Shown here: piece after piece, positions 22,826-36,175 of the stretch
Position numbering within the stretch: the stretch's first letter is position 1
Layout of the letters: each line of letters opens with the position of its first letter
NCBI GenBank assembly: GCA_026545225.1
Contig: CM048852.1
Coordinates: forward strand, 57,419,146 to 57,483,145
DNA from: Cornus controversa
Lineage: Eukaryota > Streptophyta > Magnoliopsida > Cornales > Cornaceae
DNA length: 64,000 nucleotides
Direction: 5' to 3'
Translations under genes and position numbers: made by a program
The notes under the pieces: generated by a model
Databases searched by the model: none
What the model saw: only the letters and a program-made list of their open reading frames with translations
What the model was told of the DNA's origin: nothing

Positions 22826-25800
22826 TTACAAGTGCCCAATTCCAAAAGGTTCAGGCAGAGGCTCAAATCCATTGTCAAATATGGGTTCTTGATCAGTTTT
22901 ATCATCAACACTATGCAACCAATTTGTGTTCTTCAAGTCCTCTTTCAGCAGAATTGCATCATAACGGGAGCTCTCATAGATGTCTGCTTCGGTCAGTCTT
23001 GCTGAAATTTGACAATCTTCTTTGGTTCCATTTTCAGGAGACCTACTAACGTAGTTCCCGTAATCTGAGATGACACCATTATTCCTGACAGGCGGGTTCC
23101 CATTGACAGATGCTGGAGCACTTAAAGCACGACCGGGTTGGCTTTTGTGATTGGTGGATCGAATGCTCTGAGGGAAGAGGGTCGTGCCTGAAAGTGGACG
23201 GATGCTACTGGTACCATTTCTTATGTCCTATGAGAGAGAACGAATATTTTTAAGATTGAACTGATATCATAAAACTTGTGTTTTCAAGAACAGGGAAAAT
23301 AGAAATGCTATGCATACTTCTGCGTTGACAATTAAGAAACTACCATATATTACACTGCCAATATCACTCCAAACCATTTTGAATGCCACAAAAGGACCTG
23401 ATGGCATGACGATTTATTTAGACACAACAAAGCTCACATTTCGTATGAATTAGCTCATTGGAAATCAATTCCTTAGTATTAGTTTCCCTTCCCTTAGTCA
23501 GATATCACGCTAATGATAGATTTGCAGTAATTGATACAATAAAGCAGCACGGTGATGTGACAAAACTGATTATGATCATAATGATAAGTGATCATGAAGA
23601 TAGTGATTATGGTGAGAAGCTGATTGTGATAATTAAGATGCTAACGTAATGAATCTAATGACAGTAATCAATAGTAACGATTATAAAAAATATATGGTGC
23701 TCATCATGGTAATGATATGGTGGTGTGATAGTGCTGGTAATACTACTGATGTCAAGCATTCGACAGTGATGAAAAATGATCATGTTTCTGTTCATGGTGA
23801 CAACTTCATTATCTCATGTTGCATAAAAAATAATTACAGTATGCTTAAATTATGACAATAATATGATGGTGATGATATGCACATCTGATAAAGATGATGG
23901 CCATAATGACAGTGATGATGATGGGGTCATCATGTGATATATGATAGAATGACTTTCTAACTGATCTAGATGGTCATAAAACGAGCAGACGATGAAACCA
24001 GGACAAATGATTATTTATGGAAGTAACTTCACACAAAAAAATCTGTTCTAAGTTTATAAACTGAAAATGTGGACATCTTGACCAACATATTTTGATAACA
24101 GAACCCAAAAAATTAGATATAATGACATGAAGGACAGAGTAAGCATACCATATGTCTAATAGCCATATCTAGCGATTTCTTTGAGATAGTCCTCCCAAAT
24201 CCTGTGCTCTCTGTGGAGGTTGTTGAAGTCTTTAGGGGTTTTCGCATTGATGGCTCTGAGTTATGGGGGGCCTTACGGGACTCAACTGGATCAACAACCT
24301 GTCCATTGGCATGCAAACGGCCCCTTCCAGTGGATTCTGTGAGTCTTCCTCTAGTGACAATAGGTGATGATTGTCTTTTTGGTAAATTTGCAGGGGTTGG
24401 GGTCTCTGTTCTCCCCTTAACCGTAACAGCTCCACCTGGCCTGGACCTACCAGCAGAAATTGGCCTATCTGGCAAAGTTGTTCGCAGGTTAGGTGGTGTA
24501 TCAAGCGGGAAATCAGGTAGAACCATTGGCTGTGGTGGGGCCTGAAGTCGTGGACCTGGGGAGCTTGGCCGGGATGTGGGCACCACATTTCGCCCATTTG
24601 ACAAAGCACGCCCAACTGAGGATGATGCTCCTGCTGCCGGAGACAGAGAAGGTGCTGGACTCTGACGAGTAGGTGTCGATGGCCGAGAGGCTGAGCGAGT
24701 GGTTGTGGAATTCAAGTTGGCAGGAATTTGTGGTCTAGTAGTTGGAGTTGAAGGTCTTGAGTTTTGGGATGATCTGCTTTTGTCAATCGAATAGTTGGTG
24801 GGGGCTGGACGGGCTTTAGAAGGAGTTGAGGATCGCAATAGTGCTGGACGAGCAGATGGAGTCGAAGGTCTTGCCGCAGATGAACGGGTAACGGGGGAGG
24901 ATGGTCTAATATAAGATGAGACTGACGCTGAGCTTGTGTTGAGTATTGAGGTGGATTTGTTCGAGTAGGTACTATGAGGTGTTGTAGAGATGGATGGGCG
25001 AGTCACTGAACTGCTTCTAGTTGGTCTTGAGGGATGGTTGCTCTCCGATTGCGACACTGAAAACTGAAATTGAAAAAGCTGGTAATTCATAATTCAAGCT
25101 TCCAAACTAATTTAATTACCAGGAAAAAATAATTTATTAAATAGCATTTCACCAATAATAAATCGTTGTTGAATAAAGCGCTATGCTCATAAGATAATAA
25201 CAAAGAGAGATTAAATATGAAGGGCCTCAATGGTATGAGGGAGAAACTTGAGTGGCATTATGTGGGTTTTTCAATATACTAATAAGACTATAGAGGGGTA
25301 TCACTGGATAAGTCACAAATTGGTTTGAACAGGAAAACCATTGTGGCACACCAACCCATGTCATAATCTAAGCCAGGTCGGTTCAATTGTAGTGAAACTC
25401 AACCAATACAGCCAAAATCATCATAAGATTTAGCTCAATCAGGCTGGGTTCAAATCAACCAGACCAACGACCAGCACAAATTCATTGCATTAGGTTACCT
25501 GGTTCAACATATAGATTACCACCAAGGACCATTCTATATTCTCTTTCATAATTTTCTTCTAAGCCTTGGCCTTACCATTTGATCTCGATTGCCAAAGATA
25601 TAAAATATGAAATGATTAAAGTTTAATTCTGGGGTTAGGCTTTATCGAGTTAAATTCTTTATTCAGGTTAGCATGGACCATCAGAGTGGGCTGAAGCTTT
25701 TCAGGGGAACTGTCATATCAGAGTTTTGCCAAACAAAACAGGATATTTCAAAGAATTAAGTATATACGGTTCCTTAAAAGAAGATCCCCTAAGAGGAACC

Positions 25801-28800
25801 AATCAGTCATAGTTTTTTAGCAGATATGATCTAGAATCCACTATCTCACAATGAGTCACGGAAAAACAGACAATATGATAAGAACATGGTCACGTGATCA
25901 ATGTAATCGGGCCATATTCAATTTTCTTCATGAATGACCAAACACTGATATGGATTGGATGATTTTACTGCAATATATTGGTTTTGGAATCAGCAAGGAT
26001 GATTTCATATATATTTTCAGTTTCCCAAGCCCTCTAGCAGCAACAAGAAGAAACTTTCCTGTTTATCTGGAGGTGGGTTCATGAAGCAAACAACACACTG
26101 GCACAAATCTAATTTTGGACCAAAACTCAACAAAAAAAAAAAAAAAAAAAACATACCCTTGAAGCCTTAGTTGTAGAGACTGATCTAACCAAGGAACTTC
26201 TTCTTGGAGCTGCTGAGGCTGGTTGTGACTCACTTCCATCCGATGAAGGAAAAAGAGGAGTTCCTGGCGGAGTGAGAAGCCTAGCAACAGAAAAGGATAA
26301 TAACTATTAATCAGAAGTGCATAAGAATTTCTAGATACTAATTTTAGTTCAATTTTCACCAAAGTAACTATAGAAATGCCATAAATTTTGTATAGAAATT
26401 TTAAGTTTCCAAATTACCTAAAATCTTAAGTTCTAGTTTTTACTTCAAATATCTAAAAACTTCTCTCTCTCCCGCTCTTTTTCTTTTTTGGCTGATCAGC
26501 TTCTACATTTAAAACCTAGGTCACCCAAAGTCGAACAAACAACTTGCAAACAAAATCTGATAAATAAAAATAAAGTTGTACTTGAATTCCAACATTATCA
26601 ACCAAACAAATTTAATACTCATGCAGGCTCAACTTTATTTGGTGAATATTTACATTATAATGAGTTTCACTTTGTTTGACCAATTTCTGAAGACAGGTAT
26701 GGGAATGTGTTTCAAGATGCAAATAAAAGCAATGCTCTGTGAAACAACGAAAGCATTAGGATAAAACAGAACTGTCCATAACGTTTACATCATAAACAAC
26801 CAGACTATGCCCAACTGTTCAAGCAGCCAGCTCAACAACTTCATCCCACACTCCATTAAGTTGTATCCTAAGATTATTATATAAAGTTGCCTATTTTTAC
26901 TTGATAACTGGTGTCTTTTAACTACATTAAACTTTTGAACAATCTATTGAACTCAACTCAACAAATATTCAACTATTTGGGGTTGGATACATGAATGTTG
27001 TTTCGTTACTTCCCTCTAGGGCCATGACCTAAGTTGAATAACAAAATGTGGTAATATTTTCTAACTGTCTCAACCATGTTGTCCTGCTCTCCCCCTTCTC
27101 CTAACATTACCCTCAATGTAATTACATCACTCTTTCTGACAGTTGCAATTGTTGATCTTCGCTCTACATGGACAGACCACTTTAAATTGGATTTCTCTCA
27201 TTCCTCTCTAATTACTGCCTACTTCAACCGCCTCATGAATGTATTCACTTCTAATTTTATAATTTCTTTTCTTGGCACAGTTTATCTCAAAATTCGCATT
27301 TTTGCCACACTCAATTTATGAATCTAACAGGTGTTGTTCACAAATAATCATATGGTCAATTTTGATTACATGGAGAATTTAAGGTAAAACAAAAGTTATA
27401 AAGAGAATTATAAACAGTATATAAAACAAAAAGGAGAAAAAAGATAGATGGGGTAAAGGTTGGAATTGAATCAGAAAATCTTAAGATTCTAAAGCTGAGA
27501 ACAATATACAGTTACTTATTGTCTTCAATGGTTTCATTGGTGACGGTTCATCATGTTTAGCAGAAAAAAGAATTACTTTCTTATTAAATAGCACTTGTTA
27601 GTATTTGACAAACTCATCATAGATAGCTCATGAACATAGAATTTTCATTGAAACTTCACATTAATTCTTCTATACGGTATCCAACCCACAACTGACACAA
27701 AGTGCCAGAACCATAACGAGGTCATGTATATACATTCTTGTGCATCTTTTAGATAAATCATACCATTCAGAGAAAGTACTGTTATTAAGAATTAAATATG
27801 GAGATTGGCTTGGGTAAAGGTAACAATTGCAGATTCTCAATGCAATTATAGATTTGCTGAGTCAGGTGTGTAGGAAAGAGTGAAAAATGCTTGGCTCCTC
27901 TTGTACCATATATATGCATCACAAGCTGTTCAATTAACTTCACAGAAGTCAAATTAATTAAACAATCAGAAGAGCATATAAAAATTATTATCCACTGGAT
28001 TATATCCATGAAAGCCATGCTTTCAACTAGAAAAACAAACTATGAACAAGGTTAAATCTCGAAAATAAGCATTTAAGAGTAAATATGTCTAACATGAAAA
28101 AATGACATATCAAAGCACATGCATAACAAGAGTTTACTCCAAAAGCCCTTTCATTAAGTCAGCTTTAATACCGGCATTAGAAAAAATAAATAAAATACAA
28201 GGGCATAAGAAATTTAAACAAACTATTGTCTTTGTGGAGTTTTAGCTAATCATCAATAAATCATGGTTTCAAATCACAGTATTAGTCAACTAGCATCTGC
28301 CTAGTGCTAAGTTAGAGGCTATTAAGGAGCGGATGCCAGGGTACAATCTTCATCACCTATGTCACAACTCATTGTTCAAGATATGTTGACACGTCTTGGA
28401 GTCCCTGATAAGTATTGGATACGTACTCTAAATTGAAAATTTATTTTCAAATTAGGATACATTTAGAAAGTACCAGACACAAATTCATGACTATTACTCC
28501 TTTATAAAATACTCGTGCTTCTCAGGTTTTTGGCCTGCTTGTCAATTTACAGACTGCATGGTAATCATAATGGTCCACAACCTGTGACTTATATTGCTAC
28601 CAATTTATTGATCCATAAAGTTAAGATAGCCTAACAAATTATTATGCGAGGATGTTAATGGACTATATCAGCCGATATTTAAAGCTGTGCAATAAACGAG
28701 ATAATTGAAACAACAGAATAAGAAGGCATTCTTGATTGGCATTCATTCAAGTCAACATGACACAGCTAAGTAAAATTTGAAACTACACCATGTAACATAT

Positions 28801-29570
28801 GTGATCTGCCAGAAGAAGCTAGATCTGAAGTTGAATGATTTTACATTGAAATTAAATAATCAAGGAAATGTTCAAGATTTACCAATCATAATCATGCTTT
28901 CCCCCATCGGTTGATGACAATAGATCATCTATCCCACTCCTTGCCAATTTTGTTGATCCAACTGAAAGTCTCCCCAATTTCACTGAAACTGCAATGATGT
29001 AGTGAAAAACAATAAATAATAATAATAAAAAATAACCTATTTTGATCCTGAAGAAGAATAGAAAAAAGAAACAGTAACACTCTGAATTCATAATTATCAG
29101 ATTGAATGAACAGGTAGAAATTAGATTCTGAACACGTAGTCAAGGCATTAGTTAGCTGATCAAATGGCATCCAGCTATAAACGGCACCGTATTGGATGTT
29201 CTGCAGCTAGAGAAAATGCCAGTATATACCATCTCAAAATTGGAAACATCTGAAATACCATCTCAAGTGACTAAATCGTAGTCTATAGTTATATACATAT
29301 ATAAACAAAATGATACAGCACATTTTCGAATGAGATGTTAAAAGTAATAATAAAAGAGGAAAATCAAATAAGGTGAAACGATCAAAGACTCGTACCGTCT
29401 GATTCATCGGACGAAGCAACAGAGAGACTCCGGCGATTCCTAGAGAAGAGATCCAAGTTCTCGTCCGCATCCTTGGAGACTCCATTGAGACTCAGACCTC
29501 GCCGGTGCTGAGATCCCGCCGGAATATTCCTCCCGCCGATCGCAGATCCCTTCACACTACTACGACTCAT
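22826..29570 (-). CDS. Basic Ser/Pro-rich protein, presumed BPP-type microtubule-associated family (573 aa)
   Basis: Five minus-strand exons: 29570-29396, 28988-28883, 26280-26157, 25063-24149 and 23227-22826, with GT/AG sites and consistent phases. The N-terminal part has blocks typical of a plant-only family: LDLFSRNRRSLSVASSDESD, VKLGRLSVGS, ARSGIDDLLSS, GGKHDYDWLLTPPGTPLFPS (residues ~45-113). Residues ~136-440 are low-complexity and basic, full of SRPSTPT-like motifs. The C terminus (SRYDAILLKEDLKNTNWLHS…FEPLPEPFG) is also conserved. Relatives include Arabidopsis At2g40070 and At3g09000. I recall this family as the BASIC PROLINE-RICH PROTEINs that bind microtubules and shape cells; that name is from memory. 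The start was set at MSRSSVKG; an in-frame ATG 36 codons upstream (29678) also exists. Ser-Pro/Thr-Pro sites suggest phosphorylation. Confidence 0.9.
23500..23950. repeat. Degenerate TGATGA/ATGATGG-rich tract in intron 4
   Basis: Loose repeats of GATGAT, GGTGATGATATG and GTGATAATG words fill most of this part of the intron of the Ser/Pro-rich gene. No protein homology is seen. It looks like an aged trinucleotide expansion. Confidence 0.6.
26955..27325 (-). mobile_element. Degenerate RTE-type LINE 3' fragment in intron 2
   Basis: Plus-strand words TATTTGGGGTTGGATACATGAAT and CGCATTTTTGCCACACTCAATTTATG parallel the end of the LINE at 45.6-47.1 kb (…ACTTGGGGTCAGCTACATG, …CGCATTTTTGCGACACTC), with many substitutions. 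It lies in the sense orientation of the host gene. It is heavily decayed and has no open frame. Confidence 0.65.
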
Positions 29571-29800
29571 TTCTACGAATCCAACATCATAACCATCTCC
29601 AAGCCAAAATGCTCGACCATGTGAATGCAAAATGCTTGACCATGTGAATGTCAGAGAGAGAGATGCAAAGAGAGCCACGAAAGTAGAGAGAGAGATGCAA
29701 AGAGAGACACGAAGCTTTTTGTGATTTTTATGTCATGAAGTTTTGAGAGAGAGAGAGAGAGAGAGAGAGTATGCATCTATACTTGAGTGTAGTTTCTGTG
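29571..29800 (-). promoter_or_regulatory. 5' leader and promoter-proximal region of the Ser/Pro-rich gene
   Basis: On the minus strand this is CT-rich, with a (CT)n tract at 29747-29769 and CTCTCTTTGCATCTC words. Such pyrimidine-rich leaders are common in plant genes. An upstream in-frame ATG at 29678 means either an N-terminal extension or a leader ATG. No TATA box is identified with confidence. Confidence 0.4.
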
Positions 29801-30678
29801 ACAACCTATTACTATTAGCAGTAGTAAAAAACTGACATGGGTAGTCTTCGTCCTCACGAGTGTCTTCCTTGGCCTTCCATAATTTACATCGAAGAGGTTT
29901 CCTTTTCTACTATGCCATAAATGGCACAGAATTTTTTTGGTAATCATATACAAATGGCTTAATGGTGGACTAAAATCCTTCCCTGCTAAAGTGGGCTCAT
30001 GGCATAAATAATTAAATACTGTCTTGGATCCTGAATCCTAATCTCACTTAGATTCATGCTTTTATTAAGCTACTAGAATCAAGCTTTGTGTGTGTATGTA
30101 CTATATATATCTCATGTATTTCCCACCCAAAATAGTTGTCCCCTTAATTTTTGGCTGTCCTAAAATTCACAGAGTTGCATCATTTTAAAAATATTCACAA
30201 GTTTTTAAAGATTAAGACCTTTTCAATTTGATAGTATCATAGATTTTTCTATTTATAGTATAAAGGGTACTTGGGAATTTCAAAAGAGGATATTGGTTGA
30301 GTTAGTATTTGTTTTAAAAAATGTTTGTTTTGAGATAATTATTTTTTATGATTTTTTGAAAACAATTTTTTATTTTTCAAGTTCTTGAGAATAATTTTTA
30401 GAAAACTGAACCAGATTCTAAAATTCTCAAATCAACAAATAAAATAGAAGAAGTGTATATTTTACCATTATTATCACACTCATTTTCTTAATCACTCATG
30501 TAGATAAATGTCAAAGCCTCATACTACTAATCATAAAAAGGGCCACATGATAACCAGTCCATTGTGTTTATACTTCTTTGCAAGTGGCAATGAACCATCT
30601 CCTTAACTACATTTTGCTTAATAAGGCTACAAATTTTTTCAGCTCTCTATATTTATGGTGTATTTGAGTGATACGGCA

Positions 30679-31392
30679 AAGGGGTGGAGGCAGAAATACT
30701 CTGTCGGGGCCAAGCTAACACTATATAGGTAAAATTATAAAAAATATAAAAATATTATAATATATATATTTCAAAACATAATCTTAATATATATTATTAC
30801 AAGGATGTTTATCATGAGAACACTTTCATTACACTATATTTCAATTGTCAAAATGTGCAAGCTAATGAGAGAAGAACTTTTTTCTATTCTTAATATAACC
30901 TAAATAATGAAGAATTTATAACCTAAAAACAATTAGGATAAAAAAATTTAATAAATAAAAAAAGAAAACTAATATGAAAAAGCAAAAGAAAAAGAAAGAG
31001 AGAGAGAAAAGAACATGCTGTCAGCCAAAAATTGAGACCGTCAAATGTTGAGTATTAAATTCATACAAATAATAGGTATTTTATATATATATATATATAT
31101 ATATAGCATTGATATGTTGTAGTAAGGACAACTCTTGTAATGGAATTATTATTTTTTCATTAAATTTGATTTTCTAAAGCAAGAGTAAAAAAAGATATTA
31201 ATGAAGTCACATGTCACATGTAAGTTTTCTAAACTCAACATTAATAATTATTAAGATACTTAATAATTATTATTTTTTTTGAGGGGGGGGGGTGCATTTT
31301 TCAAAGCCATCTATAATTATTAGTAGTGTCCCATATATAAACAAGATTTAAAAAATAAAAAATAAAAATGGGGGGCCATAGCTCCGCCCCTG
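30679..31392. mobile_element. hAT-like non-autonomous element
   Basis: The left end AAGGGGTGGAGG and right end GCTCCGCCCCTG are imperfect inverted copies of a CAGGGGCGGAGC-type hAT end. The subterminal AAAATTATAAAAA-TAT-rich block is shared with 35086-36167. It has a TA microsatellite (31081-31106) and a G-run inside. No target duplication was recognised, so boundaries are approximate. Confidence 0.55.
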
Positions 31393-32358
31393 CAACCACC
31401 TGTTAGTCTTCCAATCTCTATCATTAATATATTAATAAGAATATTGGTACACACATATCCAAATCCTTTGTAGATTTCCTTTCTTCAATATTAACCACTC
31501 CTTCAGAGTTTAGCACATTTATATATATATATATATTGAAAAAATATTGAATATGTGTAGCACAAAAAATCTATCTAATAAATGTAATCCTTGACTATGA
31601 TCAACTCAACATGGTGGATGGACTCATGGACCATATGAGAAAAGGATGTGTGCGAGATGTATGGGTCAGCATACTGAATTCAACAGGAAAACCATGTGTT
31701 GTGATTGCTAAAGAAACAAACATGAAACAAAGAATGCGACAGTATGAACCATGCATATTAAAAGGATGTATGATATTCTTGACTTTGATGTTTTCGTCTC
31801 ATTATTTTCAATCTCTTCCAATTATATATATATATATATATATTGGTTGTTTGGATACAATGATAGAGCAGAGAAACTATAGAGATTATTGCATAAGTAC
31901 CTATATAGCACATTCATAATAAACCCAATGGACATTTGTTCACTGATTCTTTGCTGTTTGTATTTTTTTCCCTAATTATTCTTTCCGTTTGTAAGCAGCA
32001 TTAAAAGAAGGAACCTCCCTTCCGTCAAGTCTAAAGTTCAACTTTTTCATAATAGAATTTTTTTTTTTTTAGGGATCATGTCTGCAACGCAAGTCGAGCT
32101 TTATCTGATCCGTGTGAAAAGGACGCTTTACACAATATCCTAAAAATTAGTCGGGAAGTCTCGGACACATACTTATCGGGAAAAAAAAAAAAAAAAGAAG
32201 AAGAACCCTCCCTTCGGTTAACAAATTACACGAATTACCTGTTGAAGTAAACTTAATTAGGAAGGCTATTCTTTAGCTTAAACCAGTAAGCCTCGTATAA
32301 AGTTAACCACACTACACATCTATCACGCTTGAGAAAAACATGAGCAATAATTATTTTA

Positions 32359-32389
<31 letters not shown>

Positions 32390-32891
32390 TGGGGTACTCT
32401 TTTATCATATATTGACTGGAGGACAACTAACTTATACCTTTCACTTGGAAATTTGGTTTCCTTTCTATAAGATAACACAGATATGCGTGGTCATGAATGA
32501 AAAGGCGAGGGGGATGAAGAGAGCTCTGGATTGCCTGTTCCCATATAATTATATTATTTTATCTATTATACTATGGTGTATTACTGTCAATGACTCACAA
32601 AGAATAACCACATAAATTAAATTTGTCATAAATGCGAAAGAAAATATCTATTGTGGATAAATGTGGGGAAAAAAAAATCACTATTGTGGCTAAATGGATG
32701 GGAAGCCAAATGGAAAATTAATCTGAACCACCAGGAATTCCTTTGAAGCAAAGCTAAGCTTTTTAAAAAGCTGAGGCATTGTCATGTGGGAAGTATGAGA
32801 TGTACTACTTTGTGTGCCCCCAAGAAAAAGAAATAACAACAAAATGATATTAGAGTCCAAGACTCATCCTTATCATCACACCACCTTTTGG
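31393..32891. other. Gene-free AT-rich stretch with TA microsatellites
   Basis: Holds TA tracts at about 31520-31537, 31825-31843 and 32362-32387, and poly-A/T runs. Short open frames here are bounded by microsatellite and show no familiar protein. I see no gene. Confidence 0.6.
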
Positions 32892-32975
32892 TTACATGAA
32901 GAGAAGTGAATATAGTTTTCCAAAAAAATTATGTATGATTTTTTTTTAATCGCATACAATTTTCCTGCTGATAAT

Positions 32976-33011
<36 letters not shown>

Positions 33012-33192
33012 CATTTATGCTCGGTATAATAAGACAAAAAAAATTATATATATATTACATGAAGAGAAGTGAATATAGTTTTCCAAAAAAATTATGTATG
33101 ATTTTTGTTTAATCGCATACAATTTTCCTGCTGATAATGTTTATATATATATATTACATTTATGCTTAGTATAATAAGACAAAAAAATTAAT
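32892..33192. repeat. Tandem duplication, ~160 and ~139 bp
   Basis: Two copies begin TTACATGAAGAGAAGTGAAT (32892 and about 33056) and end near TATAATAAGACAAAAAAA. They differ mainly in the length of the internal (TA)n tract (about 32980-33009 versus 33142-33154). No coding sequence is present. A further (TA)n tract at 33330-33361 follows. Confidence 0.9.
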
Positions 33193-33324
33193 CTAATGGT
33201 TAAAAGAGGTTAAAAAAATTAATATGTGAGTTAAATATCTTTGTTTATCTACGCTTCAAAATAATCACATCTAAGGTATATAATTTAGGGTGCATGATGG
33301 TATAGGCATACACTAGTGTGTGTG

Positions 33325-33364
<40 letters not shown>

Positions 33365-33964
33365 TTGAAGAATGATATTGTGACAAGTCTAATTGAATTT
33401 TGTGAGTAGGGTGTAGCATCAATATAATGTAAGTGTTATGCTGACATCATACTGATGCTATACTTTACTCAAAAAAAATTAATCAAACTAGTTGGATTTG
33501 GGTGTGTTCTGTATATATATATATATATGGATTTGGTTTGAATTCAATATGTGTGTGTGTGAGAGAGAGAGAGACGTTCAATTAAAATATGAGTGGTCAA
33601 AGCAATGAAATTGATCAGACAGTACGTGATTTTCTATATATGGTGTTAATGAAATGCAGATCGAATTGATGGCGCTAATATGGTTGTATATGATATTCAA
33701 AGGGACAATACATGTGCTTTTAGGATTTATTATAAACAAAAAGTGGGTTGGTAGGCGAATGGATCCAGTAAAGCCCATTGAACAAGTTGATGATTTAATA
33801 AGTACCTCAGCTCATGAAGGCTTGATGGATTGGGTCGCAGCCCATTCCTCGCAAACTCAGATACCATGTCAATCATAAATAAATCCTATGATGCGTTACC
33901 ATTCTTATAGTCATAATTTAGATCCTATTTATTAGGCCAGTGCATTTTTCTTTATTTTTTTTTA

Positions 33965-34645
33965 AAATTAAATTTTATGACCAAAATTAAAAACATTTAT
34001 TTTACGGTGACCTTAAAACTAAAGAAAAGGTAAATAGTGATCAAACTTAAAAAATAATTTGTTAATAAGTGACCGTTTAACTTTAATGTCCAAAACATCA
34101 TTATTTCTATTCAAAGATTCTCATTGTGTTCTGAAGCCATTAACGTGATAAGATCATAGTATAATAGTATTTTCTATATAGATGTTTACATAAGTGTATT
34201 TATATATTATGTAAATAAATAGCCAATGTCAAAATAAATAACATACTTGAACATGGTGCCAAACCTTATAAATTAGATGAACCGCATGTATCATTAGAGA
34301 TACTTCATACCTCTATTTGTGGGTCATAAGTCAACATCGAAGTAATATTTGATCTCTTAAATACTGCTTATATATAAGATGGTACCACAGAGAATTGAGT
34401 GCAATAACCTAAATATAATGGATTTGAAATTTATTTTTTCATAATTTTCTCTGCAACCAAACAGTGGTTTTAGAAGTGATTGGAAATCTTTGAATTGAAG
34501 AAGGGATATTTTGGACATTAAAGTTCAATAGTTACTTTTTGGCAATTATTTTTTAAGTTTGGTCACTATTTACCTTTTCTTGAATTTAAGGTCACGCAAA
34601 ACAAGTTTTGCAATTTTGGTTACCTAAATCTAATTTTTTTTTTTT
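33965..34645. mobile_element. Non-autonomous DNA element with ~140-bp inverted ends
   Basis: The left arm (about 33965-34105) and right arm (about 34505-34645) are imperfect inverted copies. They share AGAAAAGGTAAATAGTGA, CAAACTTAAAAAATAATT and ACTTTAATGTCCAAAA. Long inverted ends with a short, non-coding interior are typical of Mutator-like MITEs, but no 9-bp target duplication was read. Between 33193 and 33964 only microsatellites and an unrecognised 74-codon frame (33654-33878) are seen. Confidence 0.7.
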
Positions 34646-35085
34646 TAAACCTATTTCAGGAGAACATAATGAATATAGTAAAGTATTTATTTTTTTCAAT
34701 TAACAGTCTAACAAGCTGAAAAATAGAAGTGTAGTAATTAAGATTCAACTATTATATCATTCTGTGCAAATAATAAAAATAATATATATATATATATATA
34801 TAGTAAGAGAAAATTCAAAAATATAGAAAGCAGACATTATAAAATTAAATAATTAAGAAGAAGAATATTGAAAAAAAAAAGTTACAAAACGTACACCATA
34901 CATGAGTGCAAGAGTTAGGAATATTAAGAAGAGATAACGAAAGCAAAAGGAGAAGAAGAAGAAGAAGAAGAAGAAAATAAAAAGAAAAAGAAAAAGAAAA
35001 AGAAAAAAGGGAGAACTTTGAAGGAGAATAATTTTTTAAAAAAAAAAGGAATTAAAGGAGTGAGAACAAGGATCAATATTTTTGC

Positions 35086-36167
35086 CGAGAGTGGAGCCAA
35101 AAATACTCGATTGGGGCCAAAGTAGTATCATATAACTAAAATTATAAAAATATTATGATATATTTCTCTTTTTTTTTTTTGAAAAACATAAATGTAAATA
35201 TAGATTATTACTTAAAATGATAAGAGAAAGATGTTAGCAATTAATTTTCCTTCGTTCGGTATAATAGAAGCATATCATTACATCATAATCCTACAAGTAC
35301 ATATGAAGAATTGAAGACAACAGTCAAATATATTTACGCACAACACAATATTTTATATAGTTAATCCAACTTTAGGGTTACGTCCATGAAGAGAGATTTA
35401 ACTATAATTGAGTAGAGAATGTCCAATACTCGGAAGGCATGCCTATCACACACACTCTTTCACTCTCTCTTGCATCTTTCTCCGGAATCACATATATTTG
35501 CTCCTCTCTTTACAGCATTCACCAACCCTTTACATCTTTCTTTTCTGCCTTTTCTTTTTAACCTATTTCTATTTATAGAGTCTCTAAACTCATTAATTGT
35601 TGCACAAATATTACAATTGTTTAGAGCCCGAGACAACTTATCTTCTAAAAATTACTTATTAAAATACAACTCTACATAGAAATCTATTTATATAAAGAAT
35701 ATGAGTCACAATTTCTAACAAAAAAAAAACCAATACAAAAAGGCAAAGAAAGAAAGAAGAGAGAGCAAGCTTCTGCTTGATAAATGAGACTACCAAGTCT
35801 TGAACATCCCTTTTTCCTCTCTTATGTTCATATAGATAATAGATAATATATATATAAATATTTGAATGTAGCATTGATATTGTAGTAAGGACATCAACTG
35901 TAATCGAATTATTTTTTGTTTCACTATATTTAAATTTTTCTAAAACAAGTATAAAAATGTATTAATTAATTTTTGAGAGTCACATGTAAGATTTTTAAAC
36001 TCATCATGAATAATTATTAAGAGACCTGTATACAAAAATTTTCAATAAAATTTGGGGGCAGTTTAACTTTTTTCAAACCTACCATGAATAATTATTAATA
36101 TGAAACTATATAAGCAAAATTTTCAAAAAAATTTGGGAGGGGCCCCCCCACCCAGGCTCGGCCCCTG
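35086..36167. mobile_element. hAT non-autonomous element with 8-bp target duplication
   Basis: The ends CGAGAGTGGAGCC and GGCTCGGCCCCTG are imperfect inverted repeats of hAT type. They are flanked by the identical 8-mer ATTTTTGC at 35078-35085 and 36168-36175, the target-site size of hAT transposases. The 1082-bp interior is AT-rich and includes an unrecognised frame (35419-35679) but no transposase. A polypurine (GAA)n/(AAAAAG)n tract at about 34945-35010 lies just outside it. Confidence 0.85.
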
Positions 36168-36175
36168 ATTTTTGC

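Noticed and set aside
23500-23950. Possible CRISPR-like or satellite array of TGATGA words
   Set aside because: There is no regular spacing or conserved unit; a degenerate trinucleotide-rich tract in a plant intron.
24204-24545. 113-codon plus-strand open frame
   Set aside because: It is the antisense of the large Ser/Pro-rich exon, whose minus-strand frame has conserved family blocks; codon-bias shadow.
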